Translations under genes and position numbers: made by a program
Part shown: positions 18,543 to 27,393 of the stretch, in pieces
Layout: every line of letters begins with the position of its first letter
Numbering within the stretch: the stretch's first letter is position 1
Assembly (NCBI GenBank): GCA_963765725.1
Contig: CAVXXI010000001.1
Coordinates: forward strand, 434,001-498,000
From: DASQEH01 sp963765725
GTDB lineage: Bacteria; Actinomycetota; Actinomycetes; Propionibacteriales; Nocardioidaceae
DNA: 64,000 nucleotides
Direction of reading: 5' to 3'
Notes under the pieces: generated by a model
Seen by the model: the letters and a program-made list of their open reading frames with translations, nothing else
What the model was told of the DNA's origin: nothing
The model's database searches: none

Positions 18543-19085
18543 TCAGGAGGTGAGATCGACCAGCTTCTGTACGGTCCGCAGGTTGCGGGCGGTGATCCCG
18601 ACGCCGAGCCGGCGCTCGAACGGCACCTTGGCGAGCTTCTTGGAGCGGCCGGCGCCGTCGACGTAGTTCAGGTACAGCTCGCGGCCGACGATGCGGTACG
18701 CCTCTGGCGAGACGTCGACCTCCCCGAGCGCGGCAACCGCCTTCTTGTCAGGCGCCTTCGTCATGAAGCCGATGTGCAGGAAACGCGCGTCGGTGTCGGG
18801 GTACGGGTTCCCGGCCAGCGCAGCGGCGAGCTCGGCCGGCGTACGGACGACGACCTGCGGGGCGAACCCGACCGCCTCCTCGATCGCGGGCCCGAGCGCC
18901 GTCGCCAGCTCGCCGGCCGACATGGCGCTGGCGAGCACGACGTTGCCGCTCTGGATGTACGTCGAGACGTCCGTACACCCCAGGGACGTACAGATCTCGC
19001 GCAGCTGAGCCATCGCGAGCTTGCCGCGCCCGCCGACGTTGACTCCTCGCAACAGCACGACATAGCGCTGCGCTTGTTTCGCCAT
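18543..19085 (-). CDS. DUF1697 family protein
   Basis: A protein of 180 residues matching the DUF1697 pattern throughout: N-terminal YVVLLRGVNVGGRGKLAMAQLR, then TYIQSGNVVL, and the C-terminal ARNLRTVQKL. These are small soluble cytosolic proteins, widespread and without an assigned function. The ATG at 19085 fits the family start. It is preceded by the aminotransferase gene on the same strand (22-bp gap), so the two may be co-transcribed. Its stop is four bases from the last unit of the 22-bp array. Confidence 0.88.
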   Translation of the reverse strand: MAKQAQRYVVLLRGVNVGGRGKLAMAQLREICTSLGCTDVSTYIQSGNVVLASAMSAGELATALGPAIEEAVGFAPQVVVRTPAELAAALAGNPYPDTDARFLHIGFMTKAPDKKAVAALGEVDVSPEAYRIVGRELYLNYVDGAGRSKKLAKVPFERRLGVGITARNLRTVQKLVDLTS

Positions 19086-19107
19086 GCCTCGGAAGTATGC
19101 CGGACGA

Positions 19108-20496
19108 TCAGATCTTCGTGTGGGCCTCGCTGAGCACCGAGCGGAGGATGGATTCCATCTCGTCGAAGTGCGACTGGTCGCAGATCAGCGGAGGCGACAC
19201 CTGGATCACCGGGTCGCCGCGGTCGTCGGCCCGGCAGTAGAGCCCCGCTTCGTACAACGCCTTCGAGAGGAAGCCGCGCAGCAGCCGCTCGGACTCTGCG
19301 TCGTCGAAGGTCTCCTTAGTCGACTTGTCCTTGACGAGCTCGATGCCGTAGAAGTACCCGTCGCCGCGGATGTCGCCGACGATCGGCAGGTCCAGCAGCT
19401 TCTCGAGAGTCGCCCGGAAGTCGTCCTGCGTGTCCAGGACGTGCTGGTTGAGACCCTCGCGCTCGAAGACGTCGAGGTTCGCCATGGCCACGGCCGTGGC
19501 CACCGGGTGCCCACCGAACGTGTATCCGTGGGCGAACGACGTACTGCCCTTCGAGAAGGGCTCGAACAGCCGGTCGGTGGCGATCATGGCGCCCAGCGGG
19601 GCATAGCCCGAGGTAAGCCCCTTGGCGCACGTGATCATGTCGGGCAGGTATCCGTAGCGCTCCGCGCCGAACATGTGACCGAGGCGGCCGAACGCGCAGA
19701 TCACCTCGTCGCTGACCAGCAGCACGTCGTACTCGTCACAGATCTCACGGACCCGCTCGAAGTACCCCGGCGGTGGCGGGAAGCAGCCGCCGGCGTTCTG
19801 TACCGGCTCGAGGAACACGGCCGCGACCGTGTCTGCGCCCTCGTTCTCGATGGCGACGGCGATCTGGTCGGCCGCCCAGCGGCCGAACGCGACAGGGTCG
19901 TCACCGTGCACGGGAGCCCGGTAGAGGTTCGTGTTCGGTACGCGGAACGTGCTGGGCACGAGCGGCTCGAACGGCTCCTTGAGCGACGGCACCCCGGTGA
20001 TGGACAACGCGCCCTGGGTCGTGCCGTGGTAGGCGACCGCGCGGGAGATGACCTTGTGCTTGCCAGGCTTGCCGGTCAGCTTGAAGTACTGCTTGGCGAG
20101 CTTCCATGCCGTCTCGACGGCCTCGCCGCCACCGCTCGTGAAGAACACGCGGTTGAGGTCGCCCGGCGCATAGGTCGCCACGCGCTGAGCGAGCTCGATG
20201 GCGTTGGGGTGCGCGTAGGACCACAGTGGGTGGAAGGCGAGCGTCTGGGTCTGTTTCATGGCGGCCTCGGCCACCTCGGTACGCCCGTGGCCGATCTGGG
20301 TCACGAACAGCCCCGCGAGGGCGTCGAGGTAGCGCTTGCCCCGGGCGTCGTAGATGTACGCGCCCTCACCCCTGACGATGATCGGCACGTCGGCGTTGTC
20401 GTACGACGACATCCGGGTGAAGTGCATCCACAGATGGTCCTTCGCGGACTGCTGCAGGGTGGCGTAGTCGAGGTCCAGCGTCTGGTCGATCGTCAT
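19108..20496 (-). CDS. Class III aminotransferase, polyamine/pyruvate type (SpuC-like)
   Basis: A protein of 462 residues of the PLP fold-type I class III. The PLP-binding lysine is in ITCAKGLTSGYAPLGA, with the preceding aspartate in VSDEVICAFGR. LWMHFTRMSSYDNADVPIIVRG and the AYHGTTQGALSITG region resemble bacterial polyamine and omega-amino-acid:pyruvate aminotransferases such as SpuC. It would transfer the amino group of putrescine or a similar amine to pyruvate, giving 4-aminobutyraldehyde. The ATG at 20496 is preferred over an upstream in-frame start because the family begins near DLDYATLQ. Substrate is inferred from the nearby transporters. Confidence 0.87.
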   Translation of the reverse strand: MTIDQTLDLDYATLQQSAKDHLWMHFTRMSSYDNADVPIIVRGEGAYIYDARGKRYLDALAGLFVTQIGHGRTEVAEAAMKQTQTLAFHPLWSYAHPNAIELAQRVATYAPGDLNRVFFTSGGGEAVETAWKLAKQYFKLTGKPGKHKVISRAVAYHGTTQGALSITGVPSLKEPFEPLVPSTFRVPNTNLYRAPVHGDDPVAFGRWAADQIAVAIENEGADTVAAVFLEPVQNAGGCFPPPPGYFERVREICDEYDVLLVSDEVICAFGRLGHMFGAERYGYLPDMITCAKGLTSGYAPLGAMIATDRLFEPFSKGSTSFAHGYTFGGHPVATAVAMANLDVFEREGLNQHVLDTQDDFRATLEKLLDLPIVGDIRGDGYFYGIELVKDKSTKETFDDAESERLLRGFLSKALYEAGLYCRADDRGDPVIQVSPPLICDQSHFDEMESILRSVLSEAHTKI

Positions 20497-20701
20497 CGGG
20501 CCAGTTTGCCCCAACTCAACCGTCCCATGCAAGTGAATCCGAAGGGCAGCAGCGGTGGTTCACCGATATCGTCGTTAAGACCCCGGCAAGCCGACGAAAT
20601 CCGAAGAGGAGCCACGGGAACTCGCTGGGCAACCTTTCCTGATGTCCATCATGTCGTACCAGGTGTTGCGTCACACTGGACCGACCGCCGGAAGGGCACC
20701 C

Positions 20702-21274
20702 GTGGACAAGCAGGCGATGGCTGGAGGCGTGGGCCGGCTCGACGAGCGCTCCACCTCGCCGGGAGAGGTCGCCCTGGCCCCGACGGGGCCCAGGGAGTCG
20801 TTCGAGGGGTTCGTGGCCGCCCGGTCCGGTCCCCTGCTGAGGACGGCGTACCTGCTCACCCAGGACACCCACCTCGCCGAGGACCTCCTGCAGACGAGCC
20901 TCGCCAAGGCGTGGTCCTCGTGGGGCCGGATCCAGACGAGCCCGGAGGCGTACGTCCGGCGGATCCTCGTCAACACGTACTCCACCTGGTGGCGACGCAG
21001 ATGGAACGGCGAGGCGCCGGTCGGCGAGCTGCCCGACGTGGAGCATCACGACCGCGACGGATCCTCGGAGCACGAGCTCAGGTCGGCTCTGGCGCGACTG
21101 CCGAAACGTCAACGAACCGTCATCGTGCTGCGCTTCTTCGAAGACCTCACCGAGGCGGAGACCGCACGGCTCATGGACTGCACCGTCGGGACAGTCAAGA
21201 GCCAGACCAGCAAGGCGCTCGCAAAGCTGCGCATAGACACAGCCATCTCCGACGCGACAGGGGAGCCGAGATGA
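20702..21274 (+). CDS. SigE-family ECF RNA polymerase sigma factor
   Basis: About 190 residues. Sigma region 2 is FVAARSGPLLRTAYLLTQDTHLAEDLLQTSLAKAW, with the PEAYVRRILVNTY stretch at its end. Region 4 is LPKRQRTVIVLRFFEDLTEAETARLMDCTVGTVKSQTSKAL. This pattern is the actinobacterial SigE/ECF41-like group seen with a downstream membrane partner. The GTG at 20702 has GGAAGG about nine bases upstream; an ATG at 20642 or 20720 is possible. The stop overlaps the start of the partner gene (ATGA, 21271-21274). The 205-bp gap to the divergent aminotransferase carries no promoter that I could assign firmly. Confidence 0.87.
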   Translation: MDKQAMAGGVGRLDERSTSPGEVALAPTGPRESFEGFVAARSGPLLRTAYLLTQDTHLAEDLLQTSLAKAWSSWGRIQTSPEAYVRRILVNTYSTWWRRRWNGEAPVGELPDVEHHDRDGSSEHELRSALARLPKRQRTVIVLRFFEDLTEAETARLMDCTVGTVKSQTSKALAKLRIDTAISDATGEPR

Positions 21275-22297
21275 ACATCGACGAGCTGCGGCAGACGTTG
21301 TCGACCATGGCCGAGGAGGTCGACTCCGTCGATGCGCCCACCAGGCTCCGGGCCATCGACGCCAAGGTCGTACGAGTCCGGCGTCGGCGGATCGGTGCGG
21401 GCGTCACCTGTGCCGCCCTGGCGGCCGTCGTCGGCCTGGTGGTTCCCGGCCTGGTGGACGCGGGCGGCGGCGGACCGAAGCCCGCGAACAACCTCGACCA
21501 CGAGCAGATCGCGGACCACGTTGCCCACGGTCGAGGACAAGGGCACCCGGTTCTACACGTCTCCCGCGGGCGACACGCTCCTCGGCGAGGTGATGGGCCG
21601 TACCGGCTCGCGCTCGGTGACCCTCCGCGTCGTACCGGCGACCAGCGATCTCTCGTACCGCTCGGTGTGCTGGCAGCCCCACCCCAGTCGCTCCGGCCGG
21701 CTCGTGTACGACGTCTCGGTCAACGGCAAACCGGTCGCGAGCTCCAGCTGCGACGGGCGGCCCTTCGGTCCGCTAGGCCCCGCCTCGAGCTTCGGCAACG
21801 GGAGCCCGCGTACCAACATCGCCGGCTGGCGCGACGTCGGAGTCGTCCCCGGCAAGGCGATGACCGTGCGCCTGTCGCTTCGGCCCGACATCTCGGCACG
21901 CACCGCCGACGCCACCCAGCTTGGAGTGGCCGTGTACGCCAACACGGGAGCCAGAGACCAGACCTATGGCGTCTGGACCCCGAAGGAGACGGTTACCGGC
22001 GGCCACACGTACAAGCGGATCAGTCGTGTCTTCGACGAGGTCTTCGATAGCCACGGTCATGTGCGCCTCCACCTCCCCAGGGTCAAGAAGCCGCTCTACA
22101 TCGTGTACGGCGTCGGCCGCGCCCACAGTGCCTACGACCTGAGAGGCGACACGTCGGGCGGGCACTCCGCCAGTGCCGGCCCGACGAGCTACGGGGAGTT
22201 GAGCACTCCAGGCCAGCGGGCGGCTCACGCGTCCGTCCGACTGCACGGCAAGCCGGGAGCGGTCTTGTACATCCTGGTGTACCGGCAGGTCGGCTGA
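21271..22297 (+). pseudogene. Membrane-anchored partner of the sigma factor, broken by a one-base frameshift
   Basis: From the ATG at 21271, frame 1 encodes MNIDELRQTLSTMAEEVDSV, a basic stretch KVVRVRRRRIG and one membrane span (ACAALAAVVGLVVPGLV-like) up to about 21500. The plausible sequence then moves to the next frame from TLPTVEDKGTRFYTSP to the stop at 22297. The total length (1027 bases) is one more than a multiple of three, so one base appears inserted somewhere in about 21440-21530. The outer domain of about 250 residues has no family that I recognise. The layout (cytosolic N-terminus, one span, extracytoplasmic domain, coupled to an ECF sigma gene) is that of an anti-sigma factor or sensor; that role is inferred. 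Confidence 0.75.
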
Positions 22298-22332
22298 GCC
22301 CGTCTGGCGCTTCGGCTCGCTGGCTGCCGGGG

Positions 22333-23511
22333 TCAGCGAAACGCCGACTGGCCCGTCAGCGCCTGACCGATGACGAGCTGGTGCACCTCGGACGTGCCCT
22401 CGTACGTCAGCACCGACTCGAGGTTGTTGGCATGGCGCATCACCGGGTACTCGAGCGTGATGCCGGCCGCGGCGAGGATCGTGCGGCACTCGCGAGCAAT
22501 GGCGATCGCCTCCCGGACGCTGTTGAGCTTGCCGAGACTGACCTGCTCGGGGCGGAGGCGGCCGGCGTCCTTGAGGCGTCCGAGATGCAGCGCGAGCAGC
22601 ATGGCCTTCCCCAGCTCGAGCGTCATGTCCGCGAGCTTCTCCTGGGTGAGCTGGTACGCCGTCAGCGGCTTGTCGAACACCCGCCGGGTCGACGCGTACG
22701 CCAGAGTCGTCTCGAGGCAGTCGCGCGCGGCTCCGACGGCACCGAAGACGATCCCGAACCGGGCCTCCGACAGGCACGACAGCGGCCCGCTCAGGCCGCG
22801 AGCCTCGGGAAGCACGGCGTCGCCCGGGAGCCGGACGTCGTCGAGCACGAGCTCGCTGGACACCGACGCCCGCAGCGACAGCTTCCGGGTGATCTCCGGC
22901 GCGGAGAAGCCGCGGGTGGAGGTCGGGACGACGAAGCCGCGGATACCGTCGTCGGTGCGTGCCCAGACGATGGCGACGTCGGCCACCGACCCGTTCGTGG
23001 CCCACATCTTCGTGCCGCTGAGCACCCAGTCCGAGCCGTCGCGCCGCGCCCGGGTCCGCATCCCGCCCGGGTCGGAGCCGAAGTCCGGCTCGGTCAGGCC
23101 GAAGCAGCCGATCGCCTCCCCGGCCGACATCCGCGGGAGCCACTCGTCCTTCTGCTCGGCGCTCCCGAACCGGTGGATGGCGTACATCGCGAGCGAGCCC
23201 TGGACGGAGACCAGGCTCCGGATCCCGGAGTCGGCGGCTTCGAGCTCGAGGCACGCCAGCCCGTACGCGGTCGCCGAGGTGCCTGCACAGCCGTACCCGT
23301 CGAGATGCATCCCGAGCATCCCGAGCTTGCCCAGCTCGATGCTCAGCTCCCGGGCGGGTATCGACGCGGTCTCGAACCAGTCGGCGATGTGTGGGCGGAC
23401 CCGGTCGTCGCAGAAGGCGCGAACCGTGTCTCGTACCGCCCGCTCCTCGTCGCTGAGCAGCGAGTCGACGGCGAACAGCCCCAACGGGCTGGTCGAGGCG
23501 GATGGCGACAT
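22333..23511 (-). CDS. Acyl-CoA dehydrogenase, glutaryl-CoA dehydrogenase-like
   Basis: A protein of 392 residues with the full acyl-CoA dehydrogenase fold. CFGLTEPDFGSDPGGMRTRA and KMWATNGSVADVAIVWAR line the flavin site. Near the end, TYEGTSEVHQLVIGQALTG carries the catalytic glutamate (first Glu) and an FAD-contact segment typical of glutaryl-CoA dehydrogenase (GcdH). It would oxidise glutaryl-CoA to crotonyl-CoA, feeding electrons to ETF. In a polyamine/diamine region this could serve cadaverine or lysine breakdown, which ends in glutarate; that link is inference. It is divergent from the GntR gene. Confidence 0.87.
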   Translation of the reverse strand: MSPSASTSPLGLFAVDSLLSDEERAVRDTVRAFCDDRVRPHIADWFETASIPARELSIELGKLGMLGMHLDGYGCAGTSATAYGLACLELEAADSGIRSLVSVQGSLAMYAIHRFGSAEQKDEWLPRMSAGEAIGCFGLTEPDFGSDPGGMRTRARRDGSDWVLSGTKMWATNGSVADVAIVWARTDDGIRGFVVPTSTRGFSAPEITRKLSLRASVSSELVLDDVRLPGDAVLPEARGLSGPLSCLSEARFGIVFGAVGAARDCLETTLAYASTRRVFDKPLTAYQLTQEKLADMTLELGKAMLLALHLGRLKDAGRLRPEQVSLGKLNSVREAIAIARECRTILAAAGITLEYPVMRHANNLESVLTYEGTSEVHQLVIGQALTGQSAFR

Positions 23512-23610
23512 GGTCCGGCTCCTCGAAGTGGGTTCCGACGCTGGGCGAACCCCAACCTACCCAGGGCGAGGTCGCCCAGCCCTCATGACCCGCGTCGTTG
23601 CAGTGCGGGG

Positions 23611-23629
23611 TATGATACAAACCTTGGTA
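23611..23629 (+). promoter_or_regulatory. Possible -10 element and imperfect dyad ahead of the GntR gene
   Basis: TATGAT at 23611-23616 is a near-consensus -10 element. It runs into the imperfect palindrome TACAAACCTTGGTA (23616-23629, one mismatch). This is the most AT-rich part of the gap between the acyl-CoA dehydrogenase and the regulator. No convincing -35 is present at the right distance. It could be the autoregulatory site of the GntR protein encoded 84 bp downstream; weak evidence. Confidence 0.35.
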
Positions 23630-23712
23630 CAACAGGGGGGTCGGATGTCCAGCGGTACGCGACCGAAGCGGCCCTCCGCCGCCTCGCTGCCCACGGTCGG
23701 GAGCCGAGTCTC

Positions 23713-24099
23713 ATGACCGTCCCGACCATCGACCACGACAGCCCGGTTCCTCCGTTCGAGCAGCTCCGTACGCAGATCGCGGCCATGGTCGTGACCGGAG
23801 AGCTCGAGCCGGGGAAGAAGCTGCCGACGGTCCGTCAGCTGGCGCGAGACCTCGAGCTGGCCGCCAATACGGTCGCCCGCGCCTACCGCGAGCTCGAGGC
23901 CGACCGGATGATCTCGACTCAGGGACGCCGAGGGACGTTCGTGCGCAGCGAGCTGCTCGACTCCACCTCTGAGGAGAGCCGGAGCTCGGCGGCCCGGCAG
24001 GCGGCCATCTCCTTCACTCAGACCGCCCGCCGAAGCGGCATGTCCCTCGCCGAGGCGAGCCGTCTCGTCGAGGCTGCGTGGCCGCGCACCTCTAACTGA
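23713..24099 (+). CDS. GntR-family regulator, YtrA subgroup
   Basis: A short protein of 128 residues: an N-terminal winged helix (PFEQLRTQIAAMVVTGELEPGKKLPTVRQLARDLELAANTVARAYRELEADRMISTQGRRGTFV) and only about 45 residues of C-terminal helix. That size excludes the FadR/HutC effector domains and fits the YtrA subgroup, which usually controls ABC transporter genes next door. The ATG at 23713 was chosen because the frame upstream is open but not conserved. It lies 37 bp before the second Pot-type ATPase gene on the same strand, so it probably governs that transporter. Confidence 0.88.
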   Translation: MTVPTIDHDSPVPPFEQLRTQIAAMVVTGELEPGKKLPTVRQLARDLELAANTVARAYRELEADRMISTQGRRGTFVRSELLDSTSEESRSSAARQAAISFTQTARRSGMSLAEASRLVEAAWPRTSN

Positions 24100-24136
24100 G
24101 CGCTGACCGAGCGGGCCCTGTGGATAGGGTGCGCAT

Positions 24137-25213
24137 GTGGTGAACCCCCAGGGTGGCGACCAGGCGTCGGCATCCGGACGGGCCGACGCCGTCAGCCTGC
24201 GTGACCTCGGCCGGCGCTTCGGGGACGTCACGGCGGTGGACGGCATCGATCTCGACATCCGCGACGGGGAGTTCTTCTCGATGCTCGGGCCTTCCGGGTC
24301 GGGCAAGACGACGGTGCTGCGGCTGATCGCCGGGTTCGAGAGCCCGGACACGGGGAGCGTGTACCTCGACGGTGTCGACGTGACGCGGCAGGCGCCCTTC
24401 GAGCGCGGCGTCAACACCGTCTTCCAGGACTACGCGCTCTTCCCGCACATGAACGTCCGCGACAACGTTGCGTACGGCCTGCGGGTGCGGGGGGTCGCGA
24501 AAGCACGCCGCCGGCAGCTCGCCGACGAGGCGCTGGCCCGGGTACGGCTCGACTCCCACGGCGACCGCAAGCCGACCCAGCTGTCCGGTGGGCAGCGCCA
24601 ACGCGTCGCGCTGGCCCGCGCGCTCGTGATCGGACCGAGGGTCCTGCTGCTCGACGAGCCGCTCGGCGCCCTCGACCTGAAGCTGCGCGAGCAGATGCAG
24701 GTCGAGCTCAAGGGCCTGCAGCGCGACGTCGGCATCACGTTCGTCTTCGTGACCCATGACCAGGACGAGGCGCTCACGATGAGCGACCGGATCGCCGTCT
24801 TCAACGCGGGCCGGATCGAGCAGGTGGGGACGCCCTCGGAGGTGTACGAGCATCCTGCGTCGCCGTTCGTCGCCGGCTTCGTCGGCACCGCCAACCTCAT
24901 CACCGGCAGCGCCGCGCAACGGCTCGTCGGTCGCCCGGGCACCTTCAGCGTGCGCCCGGAGAAGATCCGGATCGACGTACACCCGGCCGGTGAACCGCCG
25001 CGCGGCATGCAGTCGGTCACCGGCACGGTGGCCGAGGTCGTGTACGCGGGAGCCGCCACCCGCTTCGTCGTCGACGTCGAGGCCGGTACGCGCCTCGTCG
25101 CGCTTCAGCAGAACTCGCAGACGTCGTCCACTGACCTGCTCGACCTGCGGCGGGCCCCGGTCCGGCTGTCGTGGGACCCGCAGCACTGCATCGCACTCGT
25201 CACCAAACCCTGA
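24137..25213 (+). CDS. ABC transporter ATP-binding protein, PotA-like (second system)
   Basis: A protein of 358 residues. Walker A GPSGSGKTT (51-59), signature LSGGQRQRVALAR, Walker B LLLDEPLGALD, switch VTHDQDEA, and a C-terminal TOBE domain (from about 275). The GTG start at 24137 is followed by a second GTG codon. It is similar in order and family to the potA gene at 15063-16199, but the two ATPases differ enough to be separate systems, not a recent duplication. The following genes (binding protein, two permeases) complete the importer; family membership points to polyamines. Confidence 0.92.
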   Translation: MVNPQGGDQASASGRADAVSLRDLGRRFGDVTAVDGIDLDIRDGEFFSMLGPSGSGKTTVLRLIAGFESPDTGSVYLDGVDVTRQAPFERGVNTVFQDYALFPHMNVRDNVAYGLRVRGVAKARRRQLADEALARVRLDSHGDRKPTQLSGGQRQRVALARALVIGPRVLLLDEPLGALDLKLREQMQVELKGLQRDVGITFVFVTHDQDEALTMSDRIAVFNAGRIEQVGTPSEVYEHPASPFVAGFVGTANLITGSAAQRLVGRPGTFSVRPEKIRIDVHPAGEPPRGMQSVTGTVAEVVYAGAATRFVVDVEAGTRLVALQQNSQTSSTDLLDLRRAPVRLSWDPQHCIALVTKP

Positions 25214-25233
25214 CCCGACTCTGGAGGCCGCCC

Positions 25234-26463
25234 ATGTCCACGTCCACGAGACCCGCCCGGCGTACCCGCCGCGCCCGGCGCACCGCTGTGGGTGCCGCAG
25301 TCGCGGCGCTGGCACTGCTGGCTGCCGGCTGCGGAACCAGCGGCAGCGACACCAGCGCAGGCGGAGGCGGGAGCTTCACCGTACCGAAGCTGTCGATGCT
25401 CAAGAAGATCGGTCCCGGCGAGGGCGAGCTCAACATCCTCGCCTGGCCGGGGTACGCCGAGGACGGCACCAACGACAAGAGCGTCGACTGGGTGACGCCG
25501 TTCGAGAAGAAGACGGGCTGCCAGGTCCACGTCAAGGACTTCGGGACGTCCGACGACGCCGTCAGCCTGATGCATGCCGGCGGGTACGACGTGGTCTCGG
25601 CATCCGGTGACGCCACGCTGAGGCTCATCTCCGCAGGCGACGTCGAGCCGGTGAACACGTCGCTGGTGCCCAACTACGCCGACATCTCGCCCTTCCTCAA
25701 GAACCAGAGCTTCAACAGCGTGAAGGGGCAGATGTACGGCATCCCGCACGGCTGGGGCGCCAACCTGCTCATGTACAACAAGAGCGTCGTCAAGCCACCG
25801 CCCACCTCCTGGAGCGCCGTGTTCGACGGCGCGTCCAAGTACGCGGGGAAGGTGACGGCGTACGACAGCCCGATCTACATCGCCGATGCCGCCCTGTACC
25901 TCATGAACACCAAGCCTTCACTGGGCATCAAGAACCCCTACGCCCTCGACAAGGACCAGCTCGCGGCGGCCGTCGACGTGCTGAAGAACCAGAAGAAGAG
26001 CATCGCCGAGTACTGGCCGGACTACACCACCGAGGTCAACGACTTCAAGACGGGCACGGCGGTCATCGGCACCGCCTGGCAGATCAACGCCAACCTCGCC
26101 GCCGAGAAGGCGCCCGTCGCCACCGTGTTCCCGAAGGACGGCTCGACGGGATGGTCCGACACCTGGATGGTCGGCGCGAAGTCCCAGCACAAGAACTGCG
26201 CGTACATGTGGCTCAACTGGATCACCAGCCCGAACGTGCAGGCCCAGGTGGCCCAGTGGTTCGGCGAGGCGCCGGCCAACCCGAAGGCCTGCGCCATCAC
26301 GGGCAGGAAGTTCTGCGCCGGATACCACGTGACGGACGCGGCGTACGCGAAGAAGATCTGGTACTGGACGACGCCGATCTCGCAGTGCCTCGACGGGCGG
26401 ACCAACACGACCTGCACCACGTACAAGGACTGGACCGACGCGTGGACGGAGATCAAGGGTTGA
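25234..26463 (+). CDS. Polyamine-binding lipoprotein, PotD/PotF-like (second system)
   Basis: A protein of 409 residues. Arg-rich N-terminus, hydrophobic AVGAAVAALALLAAGC ending in a lipobox cysteine near residue 33, then a Gly-rich linker. The mature domain starts ELNILAWPGYAEDG, a pattern of spermidine/putrescine-binding proteins, and continues YDVVSASGDATLRLI and WMVGAKSQHKNCAYMWLNWI. Several cysteine residues near the C-terminus (KACAITGRKFCAGY, QCLDGRTNTTC) could form disulfides outside the cell. The ATG at 25234 follows CTGGAGG. It lies between the ATPase and the permease genes. Confidence 0.9.
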   Translation: MSTSTRPARRTRRARRTAVGAAVAALALLAAGCGTSGSDTSAGGGGSFTVPKLSMLKKIGPGEGELNILAWPGYAEDGTNDKSVDWVTPFEKKTGCQVHVKDFGTSDDAVSLMHAGGYDVVSASGDATLRLISAGDVEPVNTSLVPNYADISPFLKNQSFNSVKGQMYGIPHGWGANLLMYNKSVVKPPPTSWSAVFDGASKYAGKVTAYDSPIYIADAALYLMNTKPSLGIKNPYALDKDQLAAAVDVLKNQKKSIAEYWPDYTTEVNDFKTGTAVIGTAWQINANLAAEKAPVATVFPKDGSTGWSDTWMVGAKSQHKNCAYMWLNWITSPNVQAQVAQWFGEAPANPKACAITGRKFCAGYHVTDAAYAKKIWYWTTPISQCLDGRTNTTCTTYKDWTDAWTEIKG

Positions 26464-26490
26464 GCCGGACCGCCCCGGCGGACCGCTGAC

Positions 26491-27393
26491 GTGGCCACCG
26501 TTCCCGCACAGAGCAGCGCCGACGCTCGACCCGGCCTTCCCCGGTCGTCCGTGGCGAGGCGGCTCTCGGCCTTCCTGCACAGGCATCCCGGCCTGCGCGG
26601 CGGGAGCCTGGTGGCGGCCCCGCTCGTCTGGATGGGGGCGATCTACTTGGTCGCGCTCGCTGCGTTGTTCGTGACCGCATTCTGGAAGGTGGACTTCGGT
26701 GTCACGGTCACCCGGATCTGGAACCTGGACAACTTCCGCAAGCTGGGCGAGCAGGAGGTCTACCGCACGGTGGTCATCCGTACGGTGGCCATCGCCGCGG
26801 CGGTCACGGTGATCGACGCGCTCCTCGCGCTACCGGTGGCCTTCTACATGGCGAAGGTGGCCGGACCGCTGGTCTCGCGGTTGCTGGTGGTGGCGATCCT
26901 GACGCCCCTGTGGGCGAGCTACCTGGTCAAGGCGTTCGCGTGGCGGACGATGGTCACCCCGGGTGGCGTACTGGAGTCCGCGCTGGGATGGACGCCGGGC
27001 TTCGGGGTGACGGCCGTCGTCGCCACTTTGGCGTACCTGTGGCTGCCCTTCATGGTGCTGCCCGTCTACGCGGGCTTCGAGCGGCTGCCCGACTCTCTGC
27101 TGGAGGCGTCGTCGGACCTCGGTGCACGGCCCGGGCGTACCGTCCGCTTAGTTGCGTTGCCCATGATCGTGCCGTCGCTGATCGCGGGCTCGATCTTCAC
27201 GTTCTCGCTGTCGCTGGGCGACTACATCACGGTGAAGAACGTCGGGGGCAAGACGCAGATGCTGGGCAACCTCGTCTACGACCGGCAGGCGACCGACATC
27301 CCGTTCGCCGCCGCCCTCGCCATCGTCTCCGTCGTGATCATCGGGATCTACCTCGCGCTGGTACGACGCTCCGGCGCCCTGGAGAACCTGTGA
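26491..27393 (+). CDS. Polyamine ABC transporter permease, PotB-like (second system)
   Basis: A protein of 300 residues with six membrane spans after a short cytosolic lead. The EAA loop is LEASSDLGARPGRTVRLVALPMIVPSLI, which docks on the ATPase, and the following FTFSLSLGDYITVKNVGG is typical for PotB/PotH. The start is a GTG at 26491, 27 bp after the binding-protein stop. It overlaps the next permease by four bases (GTGA). Unlike the potB copy at 12955-13829, this gene is intact, so the cell has at least one complete importer even if the frameshift there is real. Confidence 0.9.
   Translation: MATVPAQSSADARPGLPRSSVARRLSAFLHRHPGLRGGSLVAAPLVWMGAIYLVALAALFVTAFWKVDFGVTVTRIWNLDNFRKLGEQEVYRTVVIRTVAIAAAVTVIDALLALPVAFYMAKVAGPLVSRLLVVAILTPLWASYLVKAFAWRTMVTPGGVLESALGWTPGFGVTAVVATLAYLWLPFMVLPVYAGFERLPDSLLEASSDLGARPGRTVRLVALPMIVPSLIAGSIFTFSLSLGDYITVKNVGGKTQMLGNLVYDRQATDIPFAAALAIVSVVIIGIYLALVRRSGALENL

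Noticed and set aside
19084..22050. Long plus-strand open frame of 988 codons
   Set aside because: It is antisense to the aminotransferase and out of frame with the sigma factor. Only its last part, from 21271, matches the start of the sigma partner.
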